Shown in pieces: positions 63,388 to 64,000 of a DNA stretch of 64,000 nucleotides (position 1 is its first letter; each line of letters opens with the position of its first letter). Both the position numbers and the translations under genes were made by a program. The DNA is from CALBTQ01 sp036725605. GTDB taxonomy: Bacteria; Lernaellota; Lernaellaia; Lernaellales; Lernaellaceae. The stretch covers positions 140,497 through 204,496 of the forward strand of contig DAIMDW010000004.1 in NCBI GenBank assembly GCA_036725605.1, given 5' to 3'. Under the pieces are notes generated by a model. That model worked only from the letters and a program-made list of their open reading frames with translations, was not told the origin of the DNA and did not search any database.

Positions 63388-64000
63388 ATGGCAACCAACG
63401 GCTTTTTGTATACCCACGGCCACAAAACGACCGCCTCGCCGAGCTGGTGCGACGCGGTGCTGCAGGGATCGGGCAATGTGCGCGACGCGTGTGCCTGGAC
63501 GACCTCCGGCGCGACGACCTCGCGCCTGATCGCCTACGCCACCGACGCGGACGTGGTGATCGTCAACGACTCGATGGCGATTCAGGTCGGGTACGCCTCG
63601 CGCAGCGGCGGTTTCCAGCACGTCGCCAAGGTCGGCGACTATTTGTATTTGGGCGTCGACGGCGGCGGCGTGTTCCAACTGGCGCTGCCGGAAAATCTCG
63701 CGACGGCCAACGGCGATCTCACCCCGACTTCCTGGGCGGCGCTTTATACGTCGACGACGACGCCCGCGCTGTCCTCCGACAATGTGGTCGATCTGTACGG
63801 CTGGACCTCGTCGGCGGACGGCGACGCGTGGTTGGCTGTCGCCTGTTGCGACAATGCAATGACGGGCAACGATCGCGTCACGGTGATCAACATGACCGAA
63901 AGCGCGGCGTACGACTCGGCGATCTGGTGCCTCGCGGGCGACGTGAAAATCAAGGGCCTGGGCGGCGCGCAGTTCTACGTCGGCAGCGGCAATCTGCTGA
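63388..64000 (+). CDS. Phage virion protein, truncated by window end
   Basis: The reading frame opens at ATG 63388 behind AGGAG and runs at least 204 codons to the edge. It is rich in Ala, Thr, Ser, Gly and Asp with short beta-strands (VAKVGDYLYLGVDGGG) and Trp-containing segments, typical of tail or baseplate structural proteins. No family can be named. Confidence 0.65.
   Translation, partial: MATNGFLYTHGHKTTASPSWCDAVLQGSGNVRDACAWTTSGATTSRLIAYATDADVVIVNDSMAIQVGYASRSGGFQHVAKVGDYLYLGVDGGGVFQLALPENLATANGDLTPTSWAALYTSTTTPALSSDNVVDLYGWTSSADGDAWLAVACCDNAMTGNDRVTVINMTESAAYDSAIWCLAGDVKIKGLGGAQFYVGSGNLL

Larger units (their letters stand above)
45559..64000. mobile_element. Prophage (left part), with AT-rich cargo islands
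   Basis: From the S24 repressor onward, the genes follow the late order of tailed phages: terminase, portal, scaffold, capsid, tail tube, tail-assembly chaperone with frameshift, tape measure. GC-rich structural genes alternate with AT-richer membrane-protein cargo at 49.1-51.4, 52.9-54.5 and 59.1-62.4 kb. No integrase, lysis genes or att repeats are seen; the element continues past the right edge. A non-contractile tail is suggested by the absence of sheath genes so far. Confidence 0.88.

Overview
The window comes from a high-GC Gram-negative chromosome. The lineage looks anaerobic or facultative and deltaproteobacterium/Myxococcota-like. This is an inference from secreted proteins with Asp-rich linkers (repeats of Asp-Asp-Asp-Thr-Gly), PKD-bearing peptidases, C-terminal Cys/helix/basic anchors, a four-subunit pyruvate:ferredoxin oxidoreductase and type IV pilus genes. 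No rRNA, tRNA or CRISPR array was seen.

Layout, 1-45.5 kb (host): an unrecognised gene cut close to the left edge, a membrane-anchored esterase and a lipoprotein; a padR-tolC-MFP-RND efflux operon with a YkgJ-type protein; a large secreted C25 (gingipain-like) peptidase; a minus-strand operon joining porCDAB to NuoE-, NuoF- and HoxU-like diaphorase subunits; a minus-strand pilB-pilT-pilC-pilS cluster; a family 2 glycosyltransferase; a subtilisin-like protease; an Asp-repeat lipoprotein; a second lipoprotein; a nuclease overlapping polA; a ModE-like regulator; an asparaginase-amidase pair; two paralogous zinc-ribbon membrane proteins; a CapA-like lipoprotein; a P1-family peptidase; a tandem pair of ten-cysteine secreted proteins; and an MFS-type transporter.

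Layout, 45.56 kb to the right edge (prophage, continuing past the window): an S24 repressor with overlapping divergent promoters, small early genes, terminase, portal, scaffold, major capsid, tail tube, a tail-assembly chaperone with a predicted -1 frameshift at A AAA AAC, a short tape-measure protein and a partial virion gene. No integrase or attachment site is visible.

The most unusual part is AT-richer cargo inserted at three places between GC-rich structural genes: terminase/portal, portal/scaffold and tail chaperone/tape measure. Each cargo holds multi-pass membrane proteins of about 200-270 residues plus an intact or broken copy of a small soluble protein whose copies share a C-terminal aromatic-Asp-Pro motif. 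At the third site two cargo units are separated by a remnant fusing the 5' end of the tape-measure gene to the 3' end of the chaperone extension. The join lies exactly at the 10-base sequence GCGTTGCGCG present in both genes, which is the signature of a tandem duplication. The unit ends stay nearly identical while their contents differ, as in displaced toxin/immunity or other exchangeable cassettes. One membrane gene is interrupted by a four-hairpin element resembling an IS200/IS605 right end or omega RNA.
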